From Triglochin maritima (taxonomy: Eukaryota > Streptophyta > Magnoliopsida > Alismatales > Juncaginaceae): a stretch of DNA of 64,000 nt. The stretch covers positions 41,616,201 through 41,680,200 of the forward strand of contig OY821774.1 in assembly GCA_963682175.1 (NCBI GenBank), written 5' to 3'. This document shows positions 11,413-21,876 of this stretch, piece after piece (positions within the stretch are counted from its first letter, which is position 1; every line of letters begins with the position of its first letter). The translations under genes and the position numbers were made by a program. The notes beneath the pieces are model-generated. The model was given only the letters and a program-made list of their open reading frames with translations. It was not told the DNA's origin and made no database searches.

Positions 11413-14164
11413 TCATGCAGCCTCATGCAGTTCCTTGAGGAAGTCAGAGTTGTCAACAAGGACCTGAAATTACAAGTACTGAAAATTTAATTGCCATGGT
11501 AGGGGAAGGTATCATCAATCATAGATATGCATTTATGTCTTCGGCCTGAAAACTCGAAATTTAAAGATAGGATATACTGCTTTCGTGAAAAACAGCCTAA
11601 TTGCAAACCAATTATTAAGAGTTGAAGAGTAGTCACGGTGCACTCTGCATGAAGCAGGAAAAAAATCAAAATATGCATAACAAACCTCATGTTGCACAGA
11701 GCGAACATTGTCAATAATTACGGCTCAAACTGACAGCTTAAAATTACAAATCTCGAACCCAGCCACTGGCCATGACTTGAACACGTTTTGAAGTCAAAAC
11801 ATCAAAACTAATCACTAGCTATAACTTCAAATTGTAACTTCAAGATGCAGATCGATAGCAAACAAAAAGAAAGGTATATCTATTGGATTGAAAGTGCTCA
11901 CAGTTTTCCAGCCATCGGGGTCAAGGAATGAAGTGATCTTAGTGTTGATACCAGGAATGGGTCCTGGTTGCCTAGTAATCTTTCCTCCGAGCTCTTCAGT
12001 TACTTGTTTGACAACTTCACCACTTTTATATACATCGTCAGTACTGATAGCAACCTAGAAAGTACAAAGCAATATTATCAAGATAATGAATGACATATGT
12101 AGCAAATTGAATACAGTGCGACTAAAATTGCCTACCTGAGCATAGGCATTTCCCTTGGTATACTCAGTAACACCGTAATTGTAAGTCAACTCCAGAACAG
12201 TGGTTTCATGTTCATCTGCATAACCCATCATTGCAAGTTTGTACTGTACACGTAATATAACATTAAGCAAACCAATTATCAGAAATACATAAGGGTGTTT
12301 TAAATAACAATCTTTTACATTAACTGCATATGAATTGCAAGTCAGCTTACCTTGTATTCGGGTCTATCCACAGTCCTCAACAACTTCATCCCAAGAGCCT
12401 AAAACAAGGAAATGCAAATAAATGTTCAATCAACAAAGTTATGGACACATCCCATTAGGATCGTGCAAATACAAGTATAGGAATTCAACAATAATGTCAA
12501 TAGGATGGTTCCTGATGAAGGGAAACACGAAGAACTTGCATGTCTATTCATAGAAACCTATAACCTATTAATATTCCAAGTCACGGGATTATGGTACCAG
12601 GTACTAATTGAAGTCTACGCCCTCTAGGACCTCGAGTTTACCTTCTCATAGAACTTGATCGATCTATCAAGGTCACCAACGCGAAGCATAACCTGGCACA
12701 GGGGTTGAGGAGTAGGGCCCCTTTGGATGAGTTCAAAAATATAACCATCTGAGTCCTTCACAAATGCAATTACACTATTTCCCCCTTTAACAGGGCCAGG
12801 TTCACGTGTAACAGTACCACCCTTGGCTTTGATGGTCTCGACCATCTTATACACCTGCACATTGCCATCCCGACATAGTCCAGTTACAACAGATACAATC
12901 GGAAACTGTACAGATGTACTAAATTGAGTAATATACATCCTCAGTTGCAATTGCGAAATGTCCAAAGCCAGTGCCAATGTCATATTTATCTACTCCATAG
13001 TCTGTCAATTGACAAAATAACAATGCAATTGTGTCAATGTTACTAAGTTGAATCATCAAAATGAAAACATGAAAATCATAGCAGTATAAATTGTATAATA
13101 ACTAAAACATCTGAAGCAATTAAATTTGTACTAGAAATGTTAAACAGTAAAAACACGGAGAATAAATAATGTGGCAATGTGGTAAGTATACTTCCACAAG
13201 GGATGGTAATGATACTGGTTACAAGAGGAATTGATGACAATATGCCGTGGAAAGTAAAGTAACACGACAATATGACATTAAAAATTCTTCCTTAGAATTT
13301 TTTTATTTGTTTTGCAGTATTGGATGAGTTCGGGTATACTGCTGACGCTGGTTGGCCACTGCTTCAATTTTCATTGATTTTTCTATACTTTCCTACTTTC
13401 GACCTTTTTAAGGAGTAGCATTCCAGCTTATCAAAAAATAATACGATAAACTAATTAAAGGAACAAAATTCATATAAAAGTATTCTATGACCACAACTTC
13501 ATTATAATTAAAATATGAAACCCCAGCCAGAATCAAACAAAACTACAAAAGGCTTCTCTACGGTGCAGAGAGAAATTTCAAATGTATCAAAAATAAGAAA
13601 ACTCATGCCTATGAGATTGGCATCACGTCAACATGACAATGTTAAACAAGTTTAAAAAATGCATCAAATAGAAAAGGAAATGGAATAGCTGAAAGAGAAA
13701 CTAAACCACTTTTCCATGCACAAAAGTCATACTAACAATTAAAATAAAAAAGATGTAACCTAATGATATTGATCTGGACAGAACACAAAATAAATTTCAG
13801 CATATTATATGTCAGCTCAACAACAAAGTGGGATTCCTCAGATCCAAATCCAAGAAAAGCATTAGAATATTTCTCCTCCGGGACATCCCTTTTCCTCAAC
13901 AACTTCATCCCAAAGCATTCAGTGTAAAATCTGTAACATTAAGATAAATGCTAAAGAGAGAAACCAAAACTAAAACAAATTTAACATTGCAAACAATGAA
14001 CTATTAAGTCATATAAAAATATAAAATATTGCACAAACATACTTTATGGTCCGATCTAAATCACCAACTCGATAAACAGCATGCAGCATGCGCCGCTTGT
14101 CACTTTTGACCCATTCCAGTAAGTTTTCAGACCCAAGACCTCCTTGAGATTCGGTAGATGCCAT
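11413..14164 (-). CDS. GLX1: Lactoylglutathione lyase (glyoxalase I), two-domain cytosolic type
   Basis: Converts the methylglyoxal-glutathione hemithioacetal to S-lactoylglutathione, the first step of methylglyoxal detoxification. Eight coding exons (minus): 14164-14043, 13930-13806, 13001-12937, 12854-12642, 12398-12351, 12243-12136, 12054-11902, 11463-11413; 294 aa, the usual plant length. Domain 1 ([18 protein letters not shown] ... IFELIQRG) has candidate metal ligands His in LHAVYR, Glu in VVELTYN, His in FGHFAIA and Glu in FELIQ. Domain 2 ([21 protein letters not shown] ... [17 protein letters not shown]) is the usual diverged repeat. No transit peptide (MASTESQGG start), hence cytosolic. 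All introns have GT-AG ends except intron 2, whose only in-frame donor is AT at 13805-13804. The C-terminus ends KELHEAA, slightly different from typical KELE endings. Confidence 0.93.
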
Positions 14165-15350
14165 CTTCAAACTATATATGAATATGAACAAACATGAGCG
14201 TTGAATGTATAGCTAAGAACAACTCTCATAGAAACTCTCAAAGATAAATCAAAAGTAAGATAGATCAATCAATGCAGTCCTTCCATCAAGATAAGGATAA
14301 CATTGAGCATCTCACCAAACTCCAAATATGTATACTAAACTTGATGTAAGCTCAATGTAGACGAGTGAAAATTGAAAGCACTTGATGGAAAATTTACCCA
14401 AGATGCTCAAACAAAGCAATCATATTCTTCCCTAGAGAATATTCAAAGTCAATAGCTACTTGACAATGGTATGTGACAAGTGAGACATTGGAAACGGGCT
14501 TCTTATGTTCATGAGCATTATATCTTCAAGTCAGCATAATGGACTACCAGTCACTGGTCTGCAGGGGATTCTTGTTTGCACTTTATATAGTTTTACACTC
14601 TATTTGCTCTAAAATAAAAATAAAAGTTCTACTTTGAAAAAAAACAAAACTAGTGAGCAAAAGACCATAAAGCTGGCAGAATCAAGAATAACCAATGGTG
14701 AAAGATTAAGTAAAGGTTGTAATGTACACTTGTACTGTAGTTCCATAAACAGATCATTGACACATGAAGCACCTGAACCTCCTCAAAATAGTACTTGCAA
14801 GGTACAACACAACCAGTTGTTCCATAATCGATTAATTTGACCTTCACAACTCATAAGTCAACAAGTGATTCACAATGGAACCTTATCCAAAAAGCATTTT
14901 CAGCCTTCATGCAACTAGATTAGTCTATAAACAGTGAACCAACTTTGCAGCAGCTTTGAGGCTTTAGAGTAACAACAACAACAAATAGTCGATTAACTAA
15001 AAAATATGCCGAAACACTAGTCCACGAAACACCCAGCTAATAGAATAAAAAGAAACATTTGAACTATAAGGTTCCAAAATCCCATCAAAACACAAACCAC
15101 TAAAATAGCTCTAACCACCCAGATATCTCCTACCCAGGAAACCTTTAAGGAAGAAATAGACTTCCAAAACGACTTCTGGGCAACTAACAGGCAATAATAC
15201 TTCAAAAATCATGGAATTTGAGATTCACGACTACAATTTTTGTAGTGAGAGTAAATCCTCACTTCCATTTTAAAACAAGAGAAGTCATAAAATCAACGTT
15301 CTAGACTTCTCTTTCATTCGTATCTATCCAGGACGGTACCACCTTTTTTT

Positions 15351-15372
15351 GGGGGGGGGGGGGGGGGGGGGG
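15351..15372 (+). repeat. G22 homopolymer
   Basis: An uninterrupted run of 22 G in the proposed glyoxalase 5'UTR intron. Run length may be affected by sequencing. Confidence 0.9.
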
Positions 15373-15577
15373 AGTGGGTTGGAATTTTTTTCCCTTTGGA
15401 TTTTGACCCCGAATTTTTAGCCTGGTTTGAATTTTTATTTTGAATTCCAACACTTGTATTGTTAATATTGGATTTCAACCCCTCCAGATTTTAGTCCTTT
15501 TGGATTTCGACCCCTCTGAAGAAAATTCTTACCGATAATTAGATACCTAAATGAATTTCTGACCGGTTAGATTACGT

Positions 15578-16071
15578 GGGGCTGTAAGCGGGGCGGGGTG
15601 GGTTTTCACCCCACCGCTACCCGCCCCGCCAAAGTTAAGTGGGTAGGCGGGGCGGGGCGGGGCCAAAAAAAAATCCGCTACCCGCCCCACATAAGGATGG
15701 ACTAAGCTATGCGGGGCGGGTTTGGCGGGTTTAATTTTTTATTAAAACTAAATACAAAAATCAATTTATTTTCTTTAACGTTATCTATTTTAATCAAAGC
15801 TAAGTACAAAAATCAAGGGAAAAAATCAATCAATGTATGTTTTTAAAACTATATACAAAAAATTTAAAGCTAAATACAAACAAAATCAAAACTAAATACA
15901 AAAAAATCAAAAAAAATATAAGGTTTATGCGGGTTGAGGGTTATGCGGGGCGGGTTGGGAGAAAACCGCAACCCGCCCCGCTTATTATGCGGGTGGCGGG
16001 TAACAATTTTTTGTCCGCAACCGGCGTTAGGCGGGGCGGGTTGCGGGTAAAATTCTACCCATTTACAGCCC
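15578..16071. mobile_element. GC-rich palindromic MITE, copy 1 (hAT-like ends)
   Basis: Starts GGGCTGTAAGCGGGG and ends CCCATTTACAGCCC, giving inverted ends of about 14 bp. Both halves are packed with GCGGGGCGGG and CCCGCCCCGC words that pair with each other, around an A/T-rich centre. A diverged relative lies at 51065-51562. No convincing target duplication was found. GGGCTGTAA ends resemble those of plant hAT-type MITEs. Confidence 0.7.
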
Positions 16072-16770
16072 TAAGAATACCCCAACAAATTCTGACCCGT
16101 CTGACCTAAATTCCTAACTCTTCCCAGTACCTATCAGTCTCAAAACCTTAAGCAATTAGGGAACTAGATTTCCAATGGGTGATCGATAACCAAGAAAACT
16201 CTAAAAATTATGGAACTTGAGTATCTCAACTGAAAAATTAGTGCCGACATGAATTCCCAACTTCAATTTTAAGGAAACCATGGAATCAGAGTTCCAGACT
16301 TCTCTCCACTTCTTACCTAACATGAATAAAAAACAGAGCATAAATCAAGAGCTCCAAACATCCAAACACTAACACCCCAAAACTGAACTTCCCCCACAAA
16401 ACCAAACCGTAATCGGAGGCCACAAAAGGCGAGACCTTTACTTCACGAGCAATCGAATCGAATCGAAAGAAAAGAAAAAAAAACGAAAAAAAACGATCGG
16501 CGAAATCCACACGCAAAAAACAACGATCCGACAGCGAAGAGAGAGAAATTCTCACCGGAATGGGATGTGTGAGAGTCAGACACCAGTGGAGTGGTGCGGA
16601 GATGATCGGAGCCATCTATATATTATATGGGTGGGGTGGGAGAAATATTTTCCCTTTTGTTTGCAAGAAAGGGACTGTGCTCTGCGGATATCAGGGAACA
16701 CCGCTAATTGAAGAATTGGCTATTTTGTAGTAATTATCCCAATGTTTTTCTTACGGGTAGATTACATATC

Positions 16771-17277
16771 TGAATTGTTATTCGTCGCCATAAAACTACT
16801 TAAATCGTCCGTACGAATTACCATTTTGCCCTTCTACACTTATTTTTATATAACTATTCATTTCACTCTCCTTACACCACTCTCTCTTCATATTACTTTC
16901 ACATTTCTCACAAACGATGTCTCGGAGGCCAGAAAAAGAGGTAGCGAATGCCCCGGATCAGTCGAATCTGGTAAGAAGTCATTAATTTTTTTAAAAAAAA
17001 ATTAAAAAAAATTCGTCCCAACCAGACGCCTCAACCATGGTGGAGGCGTCTCCTCCAGACGCCCGGGACAGATTTTTTAATTTTTCCCCCTTACCTCACT
17101 TGATCAAGGCGTTTCGCCAGACATTTTCGTTGTGTTGTTACTGGGAAAATGAGGAAAACGTAGGCAGAAACCTTATTTTAAGAGACATGACGTAATGTGT
17201 ATTAAATGAATTGTGATGGGCAAAAAAGTAACTTTTGGGTCGATTTAAGTAGTTTTCCGGAGACGAATAGTAGTTCC
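16771..17277 (+). mobile_element. Short TIR element of the MSRRP-exon family, copy 1 (complete)
   Basis: The left end TGAATTGTTATTCGTCGCC and the right end read in reverse (GGGAACTACTATTCGTCTCC) begin ~60-bp inverted repeats that include AAACTACTTAAATCG. Inside is a mini-exon, ATG at 16918, reading MSRRPEKEVANAPDQSNL up to a GTAAG donor, then a GC-rich stretch with repeated GACGCCT / AGGCGTC words. Related copies or pieces lie at 17481, 35225, 37969-40104 and 55043. I do not recognise the encoded protein. Confidence 0.7.
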
Positions 17278-17480
17278 CTTCTACTAAGTAGGCTTTCTCT
17301 CGGTAAATGTTGAAATCTGGTTTCTAATGTGTCATCGTCGAACTACTCTTAAGTTTGGCGAAACCAAAGTCGATTTTAACTGTGCACTAAAAAATAAATT
17401 TCACTCCAGGAGGGGTTTTTTATGTTTTAGGTGCTTTTAGAATCTCTTAGTACTTTTTAAACGCATTTATATTTAACAAC

Positions 17481-18240
17481 TGAACTGTTATTTATCATCG
17501 GAAAACTACTTAAATCGTCCGTACAGATTACTATTTTGTCCTTCTACATTTTCTACTTATATAACTCTTCATTTCACTCTCCTAACACCACTATCTTTTC
17601 ATATTACTCTTATATTAACAAGAAACAATGTCTCGGAGGCCGGTAAAAGAACCAGCGGACGCCCCATATTACTCAACTCAGGATAAGAGCGAGGGTCGAC
17701 TTCTTTCTATTCGTAGACGGCTAGATCAGATGACTGCATCACAGGTATATAATGTATATATATCATTCACGTTTGGTTAAATTTCAAGTTTATTATTATT
17801 AACGTATAAATGTGTAGGTGGAGTGATTGTCGTATGGTTCTGAGCCTGCCGTGTGGTCTTGATTGTGCCTCAATCATATCACGAACAATTTGTTTGGCCC
17901 CAGCACTAAGTCCGTTGACCTGTCGGTGACCCTCTGAATAAACTACAAGTGCGTGGTTGTGCTGCCCATGGGTGCTATTAGAAACAACGACTCATCCATC
18001 ACGATCCCGTTGCTCGACTACTTTTACCAAAAAACGACAACCGCAACCTTTTCTTTTTGTGTTCTTTCGTAGTGCAATACTCGTATCACGAGAACTCATT
18101 TCATGTCTGCGATCACATCTCAGGTAACAATCTATTCGGTTATCTGCTTTTGGTTTGTATGATGATATATAAACGGAATGTGTTCTAAAAGTTTTACTTT
18201 TATATGTCAATTATTATGAATTGGATGTGCAAACATTTTG
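17481..18240 (+). mobile_element. MSRRP-exon family, copy 2 (left part with longer coding remnant)
   Basis: The left inverted repeat starts at TGAACTGTTATTTATCATCGG. The mini-exon from 17629 reads MSRRPVKEPADAPYYSTQ and extends through RRLDQMTASQ to a GTATAT donor near 17745. After an apparent intron, a second coding remnant (about 17818-18100) contains VVVLPMGAIRNNDSS and PLLDYFYQ but is broken by stop codons. No right inverted end was found. This is the copy that best shows the ancestral gene had several exons; its family is unknown to me. Confidence 0.5.
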
Positions 18241-18594
18241 TTTCTTGATTATGGTATTTGTCTTTTGGAAGTGTTAAGGAAGAGGCGTTTCGTCCTTAAC
18301 CGTAACCGTAGTGTTATGGATTGAGTGTCAATCCGACCCAAATTCCAACCATATCCAACCTCCGTTTCGATTTAAACTTTCACGTAAATATAGGTTTAGG
18401 AGTGTATTAGGGATACAACAAAAAAAATTAGGAAAAGAAATGTCGAATGTGTGTTAAATAATGAGTTTTTGAAGTTCAAGGGGGCAAAGTGTTACAAAAT
18501 TAAAGTTCAGGGGAGAAAACTGTTAACTTTGAAACTTCAGGGGGGCAAAGTGATACCAAGACATAGTTCAGGGGGGCAAACTGTAATTAACCCG
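18241..18594. other. Intergenic segment with CAGGGGGGCAAA repeats
   Basis: Around 18470-18590 the words AGTTCAGGGGGGCAAA and close variants recur three to four times at ~35-bp steps. Such words are common near ends of plant DNA transposons, but I could not define an element. Confidence 0.35.
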
Positions 18595-19932
18595 TAATGT
18601 TTTTACTGTGTCTTGGATCCTAAGATATGAGACTTATATCTTTTCACTCAAGAAGTGCTTAATTTGATTATTGTCAAAAGCTATCAATGAGTGTAATGAT
18701 AAAGGCAATAGTTGGTTAAACATGACTTGTACTGGAAAAGATAGCTAGTCAAACGATTATCATTGTCCCTCTAAATTGAGTGATGATATTAATGAGCCCC
18801 TTGATAAAGAAAAATTATAATGTGCACAATGTAACTTGAGTTAAGTTACATAGTTATAATTAGCTTATAGAGATCAAGAAATGGATATAATACAAATATG
18901 ACACATTTCTACTTTGTATATATTCTTAATATCATGAGGCAAGGGACGAACACAAGTGGTGCACTTACATCACTAAATGGATCGTGTTTTGGTTCGGGTG
19001 GAACAAAGACATCTATGCTAATTGGGTAACTATAATGTGTAGCTATATGCCGCTTATAGTTTGAGATATTAAGTGTTTAATATCTCTGCAAATTAGGCTT
19101 AAATCCTCCTATAGGTCACACCACAAAACTAGGAAATAAGAGGCTTGAATTTAAGTTCATATGATGTGTCGGGTTTCATGTGAAAATATGACACATGTGG
19201 TGAATGAATAAAATCAATATGTCATGAGAATTGACATAATTAGAATCATAATAAATTCATATGAGGTGTATATATTATGGGGTGTAATAATTTAATATTA
19301 CATATGATAATATATTAAATAAGATGTGAATTTGCTAAAAACCCCAAAAGATCAAATTTTGTTGGAAATAAATCCAAAATTTGACAAAGGCAGAATCAGG
19401 GTCAAACACGGTGAACCGTTCAGGGTTTGGTCGACCAGGGTATCTTCGGATCGGTTAACCGAATGGGGAACGTGTAATCACAATTGGTTGACCGAAATTG
19501 TCTGGAGTGCCTGGACAATCGAGTTTGGTTAACCAATCGTGAATGGTCAACCGAGAAAAAGTATTTTCGGTAAACCGAAGGTGACACGGTCATCCGATGA
19601 CTATGTTGCAGGGGAAATTTTGATGAGTCATCGGTAGACCGAAGAGAAGACGTGGTTCGTCCGAATTTTTCCAGAGAATTTTTCTCATGCGGATTCGGTC
19701 GACCGTCTAGCTCACGGTTCACCGAACACGTGTAAAAAACGGAATGGTTTGGTTAACCGAGAAAAATTCTCGGTCAACCGAACAGTGCGATTTCTGCTTG
19801 AATTATTAAGAGATTAATTATATCATGGGTGGATTAATTCCAGATTTAATTAAAACATTTTAGAGGATGCTTATGTGGCAATTAGAGATAATTTTTGGAG
19901 AGAATAAGCAAGAGATCATGACTAAAGAATTG
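18595..19932 (+). mobile_element. Left part of an older LTR, split by the Athila-like insertion
   Basis: The sequence up to 19932 continues, after removal of the Athila-like element and one AATTG, into 34595-34963, which has a TATA box (TATAAAAGGA at 34621). The 19400-19790 part carries paired CGGTTAACCG/CGGTCAACCG-type palindromes like those in the Copia LTRs nearby. It is probably the U3 part of a Copia-type LTR. The outer boundary near 18595 is only approximate; no target duplication was confirmed. Confidence 0.5.
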
Positions 19933-20224
19933 TGATTGATCTCGTTTTATATTTAACCGCAAGTGCACGGCCGCGTTGAAGCGGTGGCAAATACGGGTCG
20001 TCCACTGGGAGGTGTGTCGACACTTGGTTTGTGCGAAGGCGAGAGGTAAAGAAAGGGAAGAAAGGTTGGTTACACTAAACTACACTAAGATGCAAATGGA
20101 AATGGAAAAGAAGCAAGAAAAACTAAACCCCAAAGGGGGTAGAGAAATAATGTGAACATAAAGAAGTGTATGTGTGTGTGTTCATTAAGCTCTTCACAAC
20201 ATGTAGTGCATGAAATCATAAAAC

Positions 20225-21824
20225 TGTTGGCCTTTTGGCCTTAATCCGTATTTTGATGATGTATTTCAACCTAATCTTAATTAGGACATGTAGATTAGCA
20301 CATGTAGTATAATGGTATACATGTTGTATTGTGCTAACATCTACAGGTGATCAAGACTCAAGAAAGAAGAAAAATCAAGTCAAGACATGTAATCAAGCTA
20401 GGATTGAAGACATGTAATTTTATATTTCTTTGAGTATTAGGAACTTATGTAAATTGAGCATAACTTAAGCTAATATGCATGCATTCACACACTAGGTTCC
20501 TTGTAGGAGTCACACACAAAATATCATATAATTTGGACTCCATTAGATCACCCAAACACCTAAAACATTGGTCGCCAGTCTACCTGAGTTCGGTCGACCG
20601 TTCACCTTTCGGTCGACCGGTTATACACAATTTTTGTTATACCAGACCAATTCGTTCGACCGATTCCACCTTCTATTAACCGATTACCCAGACCTGTTCG
20701 GTCGACCGGTAGACCTTCGGTCGACCGTTTCGTTTGCCATTTCTGGTAAAAATACGACCGTTTTATTTGTCGTATTACACAACGGTCGTATACACATTTT
20801 TCCTATATACACCCCCAAATACTTTTGAACCGGTCGAACAAAATACCATTTTCGGTCGACCGTTTAATTCGTGAAAAACCCCCTGCTATCGGTCGACACA
20901 AGTTTGTCCAACCGATCAAGATTTCTCTCTACCGAACCCAGTAGTTCGGTCGACCGGTACCTGCTCGGTCGACCGTTGACCTATAGAACTTAAGTGATTC
21001 GGTCGACCAGTACCTTTGTTCGGTCAACCGATCCATCAACAGACTCAAGGGTTCGGTCGACCGATACACCTTTCGGTCGACCGTTTCTGGACAGATTTCT
21101 GAACCCGATTTTCTGTTTTGTGTATCTTGCACAATACCCAATCAAATCTTGTCCAAACGGCTAGAAATCTTTAGGAGCTTATAAATAGAGGTTCACACTT
21201 AGTTTTCTACAAGATTTCACAACTCCAAAGTGTCAAACTTATAGTGAGATTTTCCACAACCTCAAAGCTCCCAATTAGTGATCTTAAGCCTCACATCTAC
21301 ACATCATTCATCATACAATCAATCTAGCATCTGTTGTGCTCAATACTAGAAGAGTGAGTTCCACTCCAAATGTTGTCAAGAGAGCAAGGGTCTTGGTGAA
21401 AGCCCAAGACAAAGTGAGCAAGGGTCTTGGTGAAAGCCCAAGACAAGAAGCAAGGATTTCGGTGAAAGCCCGAAGTGATTCTCTCGGTTTGTGAGAGGTG
21501 GTGCCAAGCTCGGCGAGGGTTGTTCGCGAGCTTGAAGACTTGTAAAAGGCGTTGCTCCCGGCCCGGAACGGGGAGGCATAGTGAAGACGCAAGAGGAGCT
21601 CGAACGGGGATTCGAGAGGGGCTTGCAAGAGAGGACGTAGGCGCGGCCGAACCTCTGTAAATCCGACGCGTCTTTGTGTGGTTTGCATTGTCTTTCTTTC
21701 CTACTTGTGTTTGATTTGTTGTTAATTTCCGCTGCAATTCTTTGATCAATCAACCAAGTAGTTAATTAGGGCTTAATCGTGATTAGAAAGTGATTAGTGG
21801 ACCCATAACCCACACGATCCTACA
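20225..21824 (+). repeat. 5' LTR of the gag-only Copia element
   Basis: U3 carries an array of palindromic CGGTCGACCG boxes (20591-21083), then a TATA box (TATAAATAG at 21180). R/U5 includes the repeated phrase AAGGGTCTTGGTGAAAGCCC (about 21384 and 21420). The LTR ends GATCCTACA. Confidence 0.95.
20591..21083. promoter_or_regulatory. Array of paired CGGTCGACCG palindromes in Copia U3
   Basis: Pairs start at 20591/20610, 20699/20718, 20947/20966, 21000/21021 and 21054/21074, i.e. 19, 19, 19, 21 and 20 bp apart. Additional single or mutated boxes lie near 20655, 20830, 20853 and 20891. The last box ends 97 bp before the TATA box. The same array recurs in the 3' LTR (24554-25046). This looks like a cis-regulatory array; the binding factor is unknown. 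Confidence 0.8.
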
Positions 21825-21826
21825 TT

Positions 21827-21840
21827 TGGTATCAGAGCCT
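21827..21840 (+). promoter_or_regulatory. Copia primer-binding site (initiator tRNA-Met)
   Basis: TGGTATCAGAGCCT begins two bases after the 5' LTR. TGGTATCAGAGC is the classic complement of the plant initiator tRNA-Met 3' end used by Copia elements. Confidence 0.95.
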
Positions 21841-21876
21841 TGTTAGCTAAATTCTATACTTAATCGTATTTTTAGC

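Larger units (their letters stand above)
14165..16640 (-). promoter_or_regulatory. Glyoxalase I 5'UTR intron, leader exon and core promoter
   Basis: On the minus strand a TATA-like CATATAATATATAG lies near 16632-16618. It is followed by a short G/C-balanced leader and a strong donor CCG|GTGAGA at 16556/16555. The matching acceptor is probably TAG at 14172, seven bases before the ATG at 14164, giving a ~2.4-kb 5'UTR intron. The open frame reading MAPIISAPLHW from 16615 starts too close to the TATA box to be the main protein start. A GC-rich MITE (15578-16071) sits inside this intron. Transcript evidence would be needed for exact ends. Confidence 0.55.

Noticed and set aside
13002..13805. Glyoxalase intron 2 as a U12-type AT-AG intron
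   Set aside because: The donor ATATGCTG does not fit the U12 donor ATATCCTT, and no TTCCTTAAC-like branch site is seen before the acceptor.
16313..16615. 100-codon minus-strand frame MAPIISAPLHW as a glyoxalase transit-peptide exon
   Set aside because: Starts almost at the TATA box, runs through a strong splice donor and becomes low-complexity; better read as leader plus intron.
20591..21083. CGGTCGACCG array as a satellite or simple tandem repeat
   Set aside because: Boxes are paired with unrelated sequence between pairs and variable gaps, unlike a tandem satellite.
21311..21753. Several overlapping 125-141-codon minus-strand frames in the Copia LTR (repeated at 25274-25716)
   Set aside because: They lie antisense in R/U5 of the LTR in three overlapping frames; openness comes from local base composition.
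21827..21840. tRNA gene at TGGTATCAGAGC
   Set aside because: It is the primer-binding complement next to an LTR; no tRNA body follows.
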